From: Bradyrhizobium sp. sGM-13
GTDB taxonomy: Bacteria; Pseudomonadota; Alphaproteobacteria; Rhizobiales; Xanthobacteraceae
Assembly (NCBI RefSeq): GCF_018398875.1
Contig: NZ_JAGWDK010000023.1
Coordinates: 42,928 to 106,927 of the forward strand
Direction: 5' to 3'
Length of the DNA: 64,000 nucleotides
Of this stretch, positions 1 through 9,141 are shown piece after piece; the first letter of the stretch is position 1, and each line of letters starts with the position of its first letter. The translations under genes were made by a program, and so were the position numbers. A model generated the notes under the pieces. The model was not told where the DNA came from and made no database searches. It saw only the letters and a program-made list of their open reading frames with translations.

Positions 1-547
1 AGCGAGCCACCTGCGCGATGATGTGGCCGGCTGCACCAAAGCCGAAAATGCCGAGATGTTCTCCATCGCCCGCCATCACCAGCGAGCGCCAGCCGATCAG
101 GCCCGCACACAGCAAAGGAGCGACAGCGACGTCGTCGTTGGCCTCGCCGAGTGGAAAGCAATAGAGCGCATCCGCGACGAGATGCGTGGCAAATCCGCCG
201 TCGCGCGTGTAGCCGGTAAAGCGCGGGCGGTCGCAAAGGTTTTCACGGCCGCTCCGGCAATAGGGACAGTCGCCGCAGGTATGACCGAGCCAGGGAACGC
301 CGACCCTTTCGCCGATCCTAAGAGACGTCACAGCGGGACCAAGAGCTTCCACCCGACCGACCACCTCGTGGCCGGGAACGATCGGGTAGGCAATATCAGG
401 CAGTTCTCCATCGACGACGTGCAGGTCGGTCCGGCATACGCCGCACGCGCCAACTTTGATACGCACTTCGCCGGGCGCGGGCACCGGGTCCTCGCGCGGC
501 TCAAACCGCAGTAACGCGCCGGGCGCTTGCAGGACCATGGCGTGCAT
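1..547 (-). CDS. Zinc-dependent alcohol dehydrogenase (3' part outside window)
   Basis: A medium-chain NAD(P)-dependent alcohol dehydrogenase, read from an ATG at 547 and running off the left edge after about 182 codons of an expected 330-350. The catalytic zinc site is visible: Cys38 in GACGVCRTDLH and His60-Glu61 in PGHEVVG. The structural zinc lobe follows as C-x2-C-x2-C-x7-C (TCGDCPYCRSGRENLC). A second in-frame ATG at 538 is an alternative start. The expected role is cytosolic oxidation of an alcohol or reduction of an aldehyde. The substrate cannot be read from the visible half, and the cofactor-binding domain is only entered at the window edge. Confidence 0.85.
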   Translation of the reverse strand, partial: MHAMVLQAPGALLRFEPREDPVPAPGEVRIKVGACGVCRTDLHVVDGELPDIAYPIVPGHEVVGRVEALGPAVTSLRIGERVGVPWLGHTCGDCPYCRSGRENLCDRPRFTGYTRDGGFATHLVADALYCFPLGEANDDVAVAPLLCAGLIGWRSLVMAGDGEHLGIFGFGAAGHIIAQVAR

Positions 548-853
548 TTCGTCCGCTATCCTCACGCAAGCATGTGCGGTCTCTCCGCGACGAGCGGGTC
601 ATGCCTGATCCCGTCCAATCGACCCGCCCGAGCTTTCCCTAACATGGCTACATCGGCAGCGCAGCGCCAGCCACGGCGTTCTGCCATTTCTTGAGCGCAT
701 GGAACACAAAGGCGGGCTGGGCACGCCGGCACCTCCCGCTGAAGGAACGACCTACCCGCGCGCGCTCTCGGCGTTTTCTCCTAAGACTGTCTCGCCATCG
801 CCGGTCGTAAAGGCCGCGTTGCGGGGCATTTTTATTGATGCCCGCCAATCGAT
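548..853. other. Intergenic stretch, no gene supported
   Basis: About 306 bases between the alcohol dehydrogenase start and the aminotransferase stop. The short open frames here, including a 66-codon minus frame, are arginine-rich, lack a convincing ribosome site and look like GC-driven chance. The stretch must hold the dehydrogenase promoter, but I see no convincing boxes. Confidence 0.5.
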
Positions 854-2116
854 CTATCGATTGGACCTCGCCTCCAATTCTCGCACGGCCCTGAAGCCGC
901 GCGAGGCCGCCTGCAGCGCCTCGTCGATATCGGATGCGCGATGTGCCGAAGACAGGAACATATTGTGCTGGGGATGAAAGAACGCGCCGTGGCGGAGAGC
1001 GACCGAACAGAACACCCTACCCTTGCGTACTTCCGGGTCAGCCTCGAACAGCATCAGCGGCATTTGCGGCGGGCCGCTTTGGCGGATCGCGATGCCGTGC
1101 TCGTTCGCCAACGATGCCAATCCCTCGCGCAGCCTGATGCCCATCGCACGAATATGCCCGGGCACATCCGTCTCGCGCGCGATCCGCAGCGTGGTTCGCG
1201 CTGCCGCCATCGCCACCGTGCCGCACCAGAACGACCCGGTAACGAATACCTTGGTGGCGGCTTCGCGGAAGCGGTCGTTGCCGGTAACGGCGGCCAGCGC
1301 GTAGCCGTTGGCGATCGCCTTGCTCCAGGCACACAAGTCCGGACGTACGCCGAGCGCTTCCCAGCTCCCGCTGATATCGAGACGCAGGCCGGCCCGCACT
1401 TCGTCGATGATCAAAGCGGCGTCAGCCGCGTCGCATGCGGCCCGAGCGGCCGCCGCGAATTCCTTCGTCGGCAGTTCGAGATCGCGCCCCATGTCGTGGC
1501 GGAAAGCCGTCACCAGGACCGCAGCGAGATCCTTGCCCGCTTCCTCGACCGCTGCTCGCAGGCTCTGCACATCATTGTACTCGAAGTGCACCAGGTGCGC
1601 GCGATCCTCGGCGGTCACGCCGGCAACGCTCGGCGAGCACCATGGCAGCGCGCCATGATAGCTGCCGCGCGCGACGAGCACCTTGCGGCGTCCGGTGCCG
1701 GCACGGGCGATCGCCACGCAGCACGTGGTCGCATCGCCGCCGTTCTTCTGAAACATCGCCCAATCAGCATGCGGCAGCATGGCGACGAGGTCCTCGGCAA
1801 GCTCCACCATGACCTCGCCCGGGCCGTTCAAGCAGTCGCCTTTGGCGGCCTGCGCCTCAGCCGCCGCCTGAACTTCGGGATGCCGGTGGCCGAGCAGGAT
1901 GGGCCCCCAACTGCACATGAAGTCGATGTACTCGCGCCCGTCGACGTCGCGCACGCGGCAGCCCTCCGCGGAGGCGAAGAACTGCGGATATCCTTCCGGG
2001 AGCCGCGCGGCATTCAGGTGGCCCCACATGCCGCCGGGAACGACCCGCTTGGCCCGCTCCCGCAATATGGCATCCGCTGTCTGCGTTTCGCTCAACAGCG
2101 CCGTGTGCTCGGTCAT
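854..2116 (-). CDS. Class III PLP-dependent aminotransferase (glutamate-1-semialdehyde aminomutase-like)
   Basis: A 420-residue fold-type I aminotransferase. The N-terminal part has the class III pattern VRDVDGREYIDFMCSWGPIL, the cofactor region has IIDEVRAGLR, and the PLP lysine sits in WSKAIANGY near residue 268. Its closest look is to glutamate-1-semialdehyde 2,1-aminomutase-like proteins. It is probably not the housekeeping HemL, because the usual GTT and surrounding motifs are altered and the gene stands outside any haem context. It may transaminate an amino acid or amino alcohol in catabolism. It lies upstream of the alcohol dehydrogenase on the same strand, so a joint pathway is possible but the 300-base gap argues against a tight operon. 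Confidence 0.85.
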   Translation of the reverse strand: MTEHTALLSETQTADAILRERAKRVVPGGMWGHLNAARLPEGYPQFFASAEGCRVRDVDGREYIDFMCSWGPILLGHRHPEVQAAAEAQAAKGDCLNGPGEVMVELAEDLVAMLPHADWAMFQKNGGDATTCCVAIARAGTGRRKVLVARGSYHGALPWCSPSVAGVTAEDRAHLVHFEYNDVQSLRAAVEEAGKDLAAVLVTAFRHDMGRDLELPTKEFAAAARAACDAADAALIIDEVRAGLRLDISGSWEALGVRPDLCAWSKAIANGYALAAVTGNDRFREAATKVFVTGSFWCGTVAMAAARTTLRIARETDVPGHIRAMGIRLREGLASLANEHGIAIRQSGPPQMPLMLFEADPEVRKGRVFCSVALRHGAFFHPQHNMFLSSAHRASDIDEALQAASRGFRAVRELEARSNR

Positions 2117-2363
2117 GACGTTCTCTTGTTGTAGTTCGCTGAGCAGAATGAGGCCCGGCCGCGTGGGTGGCCGGCATAGGCATCAAGCTTGCATCAAACC
2201 ATCGGTCATGACAGGCGACAACATCCCTTTGCACGGCGCGGCCTGCAAAATGCGACGGTTCCCGCCGCGCAATCAATCTGATCGGTGGCTTTTGCCTCGC
2301 TAAACCAATAAAAGACGCACTCTCGTCGCACGATTGTTTGTCAAATTCGGGTTCGGAGCCCCG

Positions 2364-2999
2364 TTGAACGACTATCGTCCTATCGCCGTCGTCGCACTCG
2401 TTGCATTCGCGTCGCTCGCCTTCGCGGGCTCCGCGTTGGCGCAAAGCGCGATTGCCGCCAATGTCGCCAAACCGGGATCCCTCCCCGAAATCGCCATTGG
2501 GTCTGGGAAGGCGCCGGTGACCATCACTGAATATTCTTCGATGAGTTGCCCGCATTGCGCGGCGTTCAGCCAGAACGTGCTTCCGATGCTGCGTTCGAAG
2601 TATATCGACACCGGCAAGGTACGCTTCGTGTTCCGCGAATTTCCGCTCGACATCAAGGCTGCCGCAGCCTCGATACTGGCGCGCTGCGCCGGGAAGGGTG
2701 ATTCCGAAAAATATCTCAGTGCAGTCGAGACCCTGTTCAAACTGCAGGAACGCCTGATGGCGCAGACCAAGGATACGCTGATCCATGTCGGTAAACTGCA
2801 TGGAATGAGCGAGCAGGAAGTCGAGACCTGCGAGAAAGATCAGGCGCAATTCGACAAGCTTACCGCCGACCAACAATACGCTTATAGCGAACTGAAGGTT
2901 ACCTCTACGCCGACTTTCTTCCTCAACGGCGTGCGGCTGCAGGGCTCGATGTCGTTCGAGGAGCTGGAAGAACGGCTCAAGCCGCTGCTGAAGAAGTAA
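2364..2999 (+). CDS. DsbA-family periplasmic thiol oxidoreductase
   Basis: A thioredoxin-fold protein of about 211 residues. After a TTG start at 2364 comes a typical signal peptide (hydrophobic run then GSALAQ), so it is exported. The active site is CPHC in SSMSCPHCAAF, followed by the alpha-helical insertion expected of DsbA/BdbD and the cis-proline loop VTSTPTFFLNG. No ATG is available; a TTG thirty bases upstream would add an unlikely ten-residue leader. Expected role: oxidation or shuffling of disulfides in the periplasm. It stands alone between a divergent aminotransferase and a Bug-type binding protein, so its clients are unknown. Confidence 0.88.
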   Translation: MNDYRPIAVVALVAFASLAFAGSALAQSAIAANVAKPGSLPEIAIGSGKAPVTITEYSSMSCPHCAAFSQNVLPMLRSKYIDTGKVRFVFREFPLDIKAAAASILARCAGKGDSEKYLSAVETLFKLQERLMAQTKDTLIHVGKLHGMSEQEVETCEKDQAQFDKLTADQQYAYSELKVTSTPTFFLNGVRLQGSMSFEELEERLKPLLKK

Positions 3000-3084
3000 C
3001 GCTCGCCGGCCGTCGCAATAACCCCTTGTCCGGCGTCGCGGCCTCGCCGATGATGGCCCCAACAAACATATTGGGGAGAGCGCC

Positions 3085-4053
3085 ATGGCCACGGCTTTGC
3101 GGGTCTTGTTGGCAACCGCGTGGTTGCTGTCCGGCGTCCTGGCGTCCTCGGCGAAAAACTATCCAAGCAAGCCGGTGCGCGTCGTGGTCGGCTTCCCAGC
3201 GGGCGGACCAACCGATGCCATTGCCCGCATCGTGGCGCAGAAGCTCACCGACCATCTCGGCCAACAGTTCTTTGTCGAGAACATCGGCGGCGCCGGCGGC
3301 AACACCGCAGCCGGCCAGGTCGCGCGTGTGACGCCGGACGGCTACACCATCATGGTGGTCAGCACCGGATTCGTCGTCAATCCCAGCCTTTATGCCAAGG
3401 TGCCATACGATCCGGTCAAGGATTTCGCGCCGGTGACGCTGGTCGCGGTTTCGCCGAATGTCGTCGTGGTCAACCCGCAAGTGCCGGCCAAAACGTTGCC
3501 GGAACTGGTGCAGCTCGTCAGGGACAATCCCGGCAAATACAGCTTTGCCGGCCCCGGCGTCGGATCGACGCCGCATCTGGGTGGCGAGCTGTTCCGGCTG
3601 GCTTTCAAGCTTGACCTGGTCCACGTCCCGTTCACGGGCGCTGCCCCGGCCATTCAGGCGACCATCGGGGGCCACACGCCGATCGCTTTTACCGCGCTGC
3701 CGCCTGCCCTCTCGGCGGTGCAGAGCGGACAATTGCGCGCGCTTGGTGTGGCTTCGACCGAACGGGCCGCAGGCCTGCCTGACGTCCCAACCTTCGCCGA
3801 ACAGGGCATCAAGGATCAGGAGGCCGATACACTCACCGGGATCGTCGCCCCCGCAGGGACGCCGAAGGAAATCGTCGATCTGCTTCATCGCGAGATCGCC
3901 AGGATTGTCGCACAGCCGGACGTGACGCAACGCCTCACGACGCTCGGCTTCAAGGCGATCGCGAATACGCCAGATCAGTTCGGCGCGCGCATCAAGCTGG
4001 AGATGGATAAGTGGGGCAAGGTGGTACGCGATGCAAAGCTGCGGATCGAGTAA
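3085..4053 (+). CDS. Bug-family (TctC-like) tricarboxylate-transport substrate-binding protein
   Basis: A 322-residue periplasmic binding protein with an N-terminal signal segment of about 22 residues and the family landmarks YPSKPVRVVVGFPAGGPTD, GGAGGNTAAGQVARVTPDGYT and DVPTFAEQG. Such proteins bind carboxylates or related small acids and usually hand them to a TctA/TctB membrane pair. No tctA or tctB is present nearby, so this is an orphan receptor, as is common for the expanded Bug families. A strong purine-rich site (ggggagag) precedes the ATG. The ligand cannot be inferred. Confidence 0.9.
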   Translation: MATALRVLLATAWLLSGVLASSAKNYPSKPVRVVVGFPAGGPTDAIARIVAQKLTDHLGQQFFVENIGGAGGNTAAGQVARVTPDGYTIMVVSTGFVVNPSLYAKVPYDPVKDFAPVTLVAVSPNVVVVNPQVPAKTLPELVQLVRDNPGKYSFAGPGVGSTPHLGGELFRLAFKLDLVHVPFTGAAPAIQATIGGHTPIAFTALPPALSAVQSGQLRALGVASTERAAGLPDVPTFAEQGIKDQEADTLTGIVAPAGTPKEIVDLLHREIARIVAQPDVTQRLTTLGFKAIANTPDQFGARIKLEMDKWGKVVRDAKLRIE

Positions 4054-4058
4054 TGTGC

Positions 4059-4349
4059 TCAGCGCGTCCCGTTCGACGTCGGCCGATTCATAACCGCGTC
4101 CACCATCCTGATAAAGGTCAAGCCGATACGATTCTTCTGGATCCATGCTACCCGGCACTCGTGCACGATCGATGAATCCTTTGCCATCACCAGGCGAAAG
4201 CGCTGCGGGACGAAGGCCGGATTGTCGACATCGATCGCGGCGCCCTCGCGTGAGATGTTCCGCACTACACAGCGCATCACGGAGCCACTCGACGAAACAT
4301 AGGCAGGCTCCTCGATCTCCGTTCGGGGATATCTTCGTCGCTCTTCCAT
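4059..4349 (-). CDS. PilZ-domain protein
   Basis: A 96-residue single-domain protein with the c-di-GMP binding signature: an arginine-rich RRRYPR at residues 4-9 and NISREGAAID about 30 residues later, matching RxxxR and (D/N)xSxxG. Proteins of this size act as cytosolic c-di-GMP effectors, often on motility or polysaccharide export. It is convergent with the upstream binding-protein gene (stop codons five bases apart) and has no obvious partner. The target process is unknown. Confidence 0.85.
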   Translation of the reverse strand: MEERRRYPRTEIEEPAYVSSSGSVMRCVVRNISREGAAIDVDNPAFVPQRFRLVMAKDSSIVHECRVAWIQKNRIGLTFIRMVDAVMNRPTSNGTR

Positions 4350-4619
4350 CCCGCCTATCCCATCCCCGGATCGATTCCGGCCAAACCGAAAGGCTAGCGC
4401 AAAACCTTAAACAAGTCGGACGCGTTCGCCGTATGGATGTTGGGGTATGGATTGTTGGGCCCCATTGTGCAGAGCGGTACGAAATCCCCCTCGCCTATGC
4501 GCAGGCGTGCTCCGCGTCGCTATGGACTTGCCGATCGTGGCGATGGCGCGATAGCTTTATCTACTGATCACTATCTACTGGTCACTGGCACGCGAACGCG
4601 ACGAACCGGCAGGCTCGCC

Positions 4620-5816
4620 TTGAATACACCGATTGCAAACTCTGCCGATGTTGCCGGCGACCAGGCAGTGATCGCCCGGGCCGAGGCCATACGTTCTGAT
4701 GTCGCAGCAGCTTCCGACGACATCGAGGCCGCGCGGCGGCTGCCGTCTGCGCTGCTCGACAAGCTGCACGACGCGCAATTGTTCCGGCTGTTGCTGCCCC
4801 GCTCGACCAACGGCATCGAAACCGATCCCGTGACTTTCTTCCACGTCATCGAAACCATTGCCAAAGCCGATGCTTCCACCGCCTGGTGTCTCAGCCAGGC
4901 CGGCGGTTGCGCGATGTCGGCGGCCTATCTCGATCTGCCGGTGGCGCAGGCGATCTTCGGCGATCCGCGCGCAGTACTAGCGTGGGGCCCTGGCCCCAGG
5001 GTTCGCGCGGTCGAATGCGACGGCGGCTATCGGGTAACCGGCGTCTGGTCCTTTGCATCCGGCGGCCGGCATGCGACCTGGCTCGGCGCGCATTGCCCGA
5101 TCTATGCGGCCGACGGATCGCCCAGATACGACGGCAATGGAGTCCCGCTCGAGCGCACCATGCTGGTACGCGCCGAAGACGTCGAGTGGACCGACATCTG
5201 GAACACCGTGGGCCTGCGCGGCACCGCCAGCGACCAGTTCGCGCTCAACGACTTTTTCGTGCGCGCCGACCATTCGATCACGCGTGAGTTCGACCGGGAA
5301 TGCCGCGAGCGCGGCCCGCTCTACCGCATGAGCAACCACACCTGCTATCAGGTCGGCTTTGCCGGTGTCGCCTGCGGCATCGCCCGCACCGCCCTCGACA
5401 ACTTCGTCGATACGATGCGCAACAAGGTGCCGCGTGGCGCGAGGATCTCGTTGCGGGATAATGCCGTAGTCCAGTGCAACCTCGCCCAGGCGGAAGTCAA
5501 TCTTCGCGCCGCGCGAGGCTACGTGTTGCAATCGATGGCCGACACCTGGAAGGCTCTCACCGCGGGCGCCACCATCACGGTCGCGCAGCGCATGAACATC
5601 CGCATGGCCTCGACCCATGCCATCCACAAGGCGCGCGAGGCGGTCGACTTCGCCTACAACGCCGCCGGCGCCACTGCGATCTTCGAGAACCATCCGCTGG
5701 AGCGGCGGTTCCGCGACATCCATACCGTGACCCAGCAGTTGCAAGGCCAGCTCAGGCATTTTGAAACCGTCGGCGCCTGGATGATGGGCGTCGATACCGA
5801 CCTCAGCTTTGTTTAG
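4620..5816 (+). CDS. Acyl-CoA dehydrogenase-fold flavin monooxygenase
   Basis: A roughly 398-residue protein with the acyl-CoA dehydrogenase fold in its HpaB/HsaA/DszC-like monooxygenase form. Visible are the N-terminal helical region (ADASTAWCLSQAGG), the mid-domain GGYRVTGVWSFASGG, the LRGTASDQF segment and the C-terminal four-helix bundle ending in the HTVTQQLQGQLRHFETVG stretch typical of pfam Acyl-CoA_dh_2. Such enzymes use reduced FAD or FMN supplied by a separate reductase to hydroxylate aromatic or heterocyclic substrates. The frame stays open to 4437, but that part reads as noncoding; TTG at 4620 is the best start. The VOC gene follows after 11 bases, so the two are probably co-transcribed. 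Confidence 0.82.
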   Translation: MNTPIANSADVAGDQAVIARAEAIRSDVAAASDDIEAARRLPSALLDKLHDAQLFRLLLPRSTNGIETDPVTFFHVIETIAKADASTAWCLSQAGGCAMSAAYLDLPVAQAIFGDPRAVLAWGPGPRVRAVECDGGYRVTGVWSFASGGRHATWLGAHCPIYAADGSPRYDGNGVPLERTMLVRAEDVEWTDIWNTVGLRGTASDQFALNDFFVRADHSITREFDRECRERGPLYRMSNHTCYQVGFAGVACGIARTALDNFVDTMRNKVPRGARISLRDNAVVQCNLAQAEVNLRAARGYVLQSMADTWKALTAGATITVAQRMNIRMASTHAIHKAREAVDFAYNAAGATAIFENHPLERRFRDIHTVTQQLQGQLRHFETVGAWMMGVDTDLSFV

Positions 5817-5827
5817 GGAGAGCGACC

Positions 5828-6229
5828 ATGGGACTTGGCGGACTGCAGCACTACACCATCGAGCCCGCCGATCTCGAGCGCACCAAGGATTTCTATTGCG
5901 ATGTGCTCGGGCTGGAAAACGGCGATCGCCCGCCGCTCGATTTCCCCGGCTACTGGCTCTATTCCGGCGGCACGGCCACCGTGCACCTGATGGGCACGCG
6001 CAAGCCGCGTGAGGGCATCGTCGTCCGTGGTACCGAGAAGAAGTATGAAGATACCGGCCGGCTTGACCATATCGCCTTTGCCGCCACCGATGTTGAGGGT
6101 ATGCGCAAGCGGCTGCAGTCGAAAGGCGTCAAATTCCGCGAGAGCGTCGTGCCGCGCACCGGCGATATCCAGTTCTTTCTCTACGATCCCGATGGCGTCG
6201 GCGTGGAGCTGAACTTTGCGAAAACTTGA
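5828..6229 (+). CDS. VOC-superfamily (glyoxalase/dioxygenase-like) protein
   Basis: A 133-residue one-module vicinal-oxygen-chelate protein: LQHYTIEPADLERTKDFYCDVLGL at the start, GRLDHIAFAATDVEGMR in the middle and FFLYDPDGVGVELNF at the end, giving the metal-ligand His and Glu. It could be a small extradiol-type dioxygenase, isomerase or binding protein. It starts 11 bases after the flavin monooxygenase with a good site (agggagag), which suggests both act on the same aromatic or carbonyl compound. No further pathway genes are adjacent. Confidence 0.85.
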   Translation: MGLGGLQHYTIEPADLERTKDFYCDVLGLENGDRPPLDFPGYWLYSGGTATVHLMGTRKPREGIVVRGTEKKYEDTGRLDHIAFAATDVEGMRKRLQSKGVKFRESVVPRTGDIQFFLYDPDGVGVELNFAKT

Positions 6230-6466
6230 AGGGCCCGCTGCACCACCTGACCTACGTGTGATGTCGGGCTGCAACACCACCGGTCAAAGAACCAAGTTCC
6301 CGACAACGCCGCAAGTCAGCCATCAGTAAGGCGCGAGTCCGTCAGGGTTTCATCATCATTGCAATGAGATTGGGAGGGGCCGCGCCGCTGCGGCAGAATA
6401 GCCGGGTGCCGTGCCTTTCAACCTACCCCAGGGCACACGTACCCGGCTGTTCGTCCGGCCGACCAT

Positions 6467-7234
6467 CTAGTCGAGCCCGCGCTCGTGGCTCAGGTTGACC
6501 ATTTCCTGAATGAAGATCGCCTTTTGCTTATCGTTCAGGGTGGCAAATAGCGGCTCGGCGGCATCGGCCACGTTGCGCTGATCGACGGCGCGATCGTTGA
6601 GAAATTGAGCCTCATTGCGCATCTGCTCGATGATGTCGTCGGGAGGATCGCGTTTGGCGCGCGCAATGCGCAGATTGAGCCGATCGGCGCCGTTATGACC
6701 GAGATAGTGCATCGCACTATTGAACGCGGCCCAGTGCTTCTCCTGCTCGGGCGTGAGATTTAGTTCCTTCTTGATCCGCTCGATATTGGCGTCGCTGTTG
6801 GCGACGATCTGTTCGGCCGTCAGTTGCGGCGCACCGGTCTGGGTGAGGACGGCCGGCTGCTGCGGTTGTTGCTGCTTTGCGGTCTTCGTCGCTTTGGACC
6901 CCTTCGAAGGCTTCGCGGCATCACCTTGCTTGGCAGCCTCGCCTTGTTTGGAATCTTTCGCCGCCGGAGCCTGTCCACCCTTGTTGTTATTGTTGCCTCC
7001 GGTCAGCACGCCGGTGACGCCCGTGACCACGCCGACGACGCCGCCGATCGCGCCGCCCAGCACGCCACCGACCGGGCCGGCAGCCTTGTTGCCTTCGCGC
7101 GCCCCTTGTTGCACGCCCTGCACCAGCCCTTGCGCGTTCGCGGTCGCACATGTGCCAAGAGCCAGCGCAACCATGGCGCCAAGTACAAAACACCAGCGCG
7201 ACGGCGTCGGCGCAAGCTGCTGAGGACGTGTCAT
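6467..7234 (-). CDS. Exported LTXXQ-motif (Spy/CpxP-like) protein
   Basis: A 255-residue exported protein. A signal peptide ends near AQG at about residue 36. Then come a glycine-rich segment (GGVLGGAIGGVVGVV) that could lie in or on a membrane, a lysine/glutamine-rich low-complexity linker, and a C-terminal helical domain with NLTPEQEKHW, the LTxxQ signature, and a second copy-like LNDKQKAIF. Spy/CpxP relatives are periplasmic chaperones, but family members in rhizobia are mostly uncharacterised. The gene is monocistronic. Confidence 0.75.
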   Translation of the reverse strand: MTRPQQLAPTPSRWCFVLGAMVALALGTCATANAQGLVQGVQQGAREGNKAAGPVGGVLGGAIGGVVGVVTGVTGVLTGGNNNNKGGQAPAAKDSKQGEAAKQGDAAKPSKGSKATKTAKQQQPQQPAVLTQTGAPQLTAEQIVANSDANIERIKKELNLTPEQEKHWAAFNSAMHYLGHNGADRLNLRIARAKRDPPDDIIEQMRNEAQFLNDRAVDQRNVADAAEPLFATLNDKQKAIFIQEMVNLSHERGLD

Positions 7235-7690
7235 TGTCGGGTCTCCATGGTCCGATCGAGAAATTTGCCACGCGCAATCGCCAACGCGCGCGAGAATCCC
7301 TCTTTGCCTAAACTATCGTTTCCGCCCCAAACTCGTCCACCGCTGCGCCGCACGGTTCCCCGGCAGGAAGCAGCTTCCGGGCAAAGCCGTTACATGCGCG
7401 TTCGATCGGCTGCGGCGCAACTGCACACCTGCTTGAGCTAAAGTGTGCGGCGCAATATTGCCGCGTCAATTATTGACGATGTCGAGGCCACAACATCCTT
7501 GCTCCCGCAGCCCGGAATTTCCACGCAACGTTAGTTCAATGACGGCGGCCGTTGTGTTTTCTCGACAGATGCAAACAATTCTGGTCTGATCCGATTACAA
7601 AATCTCCGCTGGCGGCCGCCTCATGCGGCTCTCCTCCAGACGGAGAAGAATAATAAGAAGCAAAATCTGGCTCAGCAAAGAGGAAACGCT
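7235..7690. other. Divergent intergenic region upstream of the ABC importer operon
   Basis: About 456 bases separating two divergent genes. No gene is supported. The right part must hold the promoter of the importer operon; a clear ribosome site (agaggaaacgct) precedes the ATG at 7691. I see no recognisable operator or riboswitch. Confidence 0.5.
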
Positions 7691-9031
7691 ATGTCACGCA
7701 GGAAGCTTTCTCGCCGACAATTCGTTGCTGCGACAGCGCTATCATCCGCAGCGCTCATCACCGCGCCCTATGTGCGCGGCGCCCACGCAGCCGGTAAGCT
7801 ATCGATCGGCTTCTGGGACCACTGGGTTCCCGGCGCCAACAAGGCCTCGACAGATATCGTCAACGCCTGGGCGGAGAAGGAGAAGGTCGAGGTTCAGATC
7901 GACTATATCCCGAGCCAGGGCAACAAGAACCTGCTCACCATCGCAGCCGAAGCACAGGCGAAATCCGGCCACGACATTCTCGCCATGCCGACCTGGTGGC
8001 CGCATGCGCAGGCCGAGCTGCTGGAACCCATGAACGACGTCATGGAAGGCCTCATCAAGCAGAATGGCGAGCCCAACGGCACCGTGAAATATCTCGGCCA
8101 GTCCAAAGGCAAATGGCTCGCGGTGCCCGCGAGCGTCGGCAGCCAGATCAAGGGGCCCTGCTCCCGCATCGACCTGATGAAGCAACATGCCGGCATCGAC
8201 GTGCAAGCACTGTATCCTGCCGGTGCCGCGCCGAAGGCCGACAATTGGACCTTGGACACCTTCCTCAAGGCCGCAGAGGCCTGCCATAAAGGCGGCGTTC
8301 CGTTCGGCATCGGACTTGGCGAGACCAGCGACAATGTCGATACGGCCGGCGCGATCTTCCAGTCGTTCGGCGCAGCCCTTGTCGATGAGAAGGGTAACGT
8401 CACCGTCAAGACCGACGCGGTGCGCCAGGCACTGGAATTCTACAAGAAGCTGATCTCCTTCCTGCCGCCGGACGCCGGCGCCTGGGACGACTCCTCCAAC
8501 AACAAATGGCTGGTCTCCGGCAGAGGCGCCATGGTCATGAACCCGCCGAGCGCCTGGGCGGTGGCCAAGCGCGACGCACCGCAGGTGGCCGAGCAGTGCT
8601 GGACTCATGGTTTCCCAGCCGGACCGAAGGGCCGCTACGCGCCTTACCTCTCCTACTTCTGGGGCACCTGGTCGTTTTCCAAGAACAAGGAAGCGGCCAA
8701 GAGCGTGCTCAGGGCGCTTTCGCAAGCGGATGCGATTGAGAAAATGTGTGTGGCGAGCGGAGGCTACGATCTACCTTGCTACGAAAAACTAACCATGCTG
8801 AAGGTCTGGCAGGAGGAAGGGCCGCCAAAGGGCACGCTCTACCACTATCCGAACCCGCACAACCACCAGACCCTTTCGATTGCCGCGGCGCCCGCACCGC
8901 CGAAGATTGCGCAGCAGATCTATACGCAGGCGACCCTGACCAAGATGTGCCTGCGCTATCACAAGGGCGAAGCGATGGAAAATGTGCTCGCCTGGGCCGA
9001 AGGTGAGTGCGAAGGCTTCATGCGGAGCTGA
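7691..9031 (+). CDS. ABC importer substrate-binding protein, family 1, Tat-exported
   Basis: A 446-residue extracellular solute-binding protein of the carbohydrate (CUT1, MalE-like) class. The leader has a twin-arginine motif (SRRQFVAATAL) and a cleavage region ending GAHA, so it is probably exported folded by Tat. The body shows the family pattern HDILAMPTWWPHAQAELLEPM near the N-terminus and a C-terminal domain with SAWAVAKRDAPQ. It is the first gene of a CUT1 operon (permeases, ATPase) that continues with a dehydrogenase and amidase. The ligand could be a sugar, a sugar acid or an amide; the sequence does not say which. Confidence 0.9.
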   Translation: MSRRKLSRRQFVAATALSSAALITAPYVRGAHAAGKLSIGFWDHWVPGANKASTDIVNAWAEKEKVEVQIDYIPSQGNKNLLTIAAEAQAKSGHDILAMPTWWPHAQAELLEPMNDVMEGLIKQNGEPNGTVKYLGQSKGKWLAVPASVGSQIKGPCSRIDLMKQHAGIDVQALYPAGAAPKADNWTLDTFLKAAEACHKGGVPFGIGLGETSDNVDTAGAIFQSFGAALVDEKGNVTVKTDAVRQALEFYKKLISFLPPDAGAWDDSSNNKWLVSGRGAMVMNPPSAWAVAKRDAPQVAEQCWTHGFPAGPKGRYAPYLSYFWGTWSFSKNKEAAKSVLRALSQADAIEKMCVASGGYDLPCYEKLTMLKVWQEEGPPKGTLYHYPNPHNHQTLSIAAAPAPPKIAQQIYTQATLTKMCLRYHKGEAMENVLAWAEGECEGFMRS

Positions 9032-9044
9032 CGGACAGGATGAC

Positions 9045-9074
9045 ATGGCGGCCTGCCTGATCGCAGGCCGCCAT
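9045..9074 (+). repeat. Intercistronic hairpin after the binding-protein gene
   Basis: A perfect 12-base-pair stem (ATGGCGGCCTGC and its complement) with a six-base loop lies 13 bases after the binding-protein stop and has no T run. It fits the RNA-stabilising or partial-stop hairpins that commonly follow binding-protein genes and raise their share of the transcript over the permeases. Confidence 0.7.
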
Positions 9075-9141
9075 TCCCTATCCACCTTCAATCGTAGGCC
9101 CGGCAAAGCCGACAGAAACGTTATAGGGATGAAAGCACACC

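Noticed and set aside
648..848. 66-codon minus frame between the alcohol dehydrogenase and aminotransferase
   Set aside because: Arginine-rich, lacking a clear ribosome site or structure; judged chance.
941..2134. 397-codon plus-strand open frame
   Set aside because: Lies antisense to the class III aminotransferase, whose protein has clear catalytic motifs; the plus reading is arginine/histidine-rich with no family features.
1857..3092. 411-codon minus frame
   Set aside because: Crosses the intergenic region and lies antisense to the DsbA-like gene; no motif or ribosome site.
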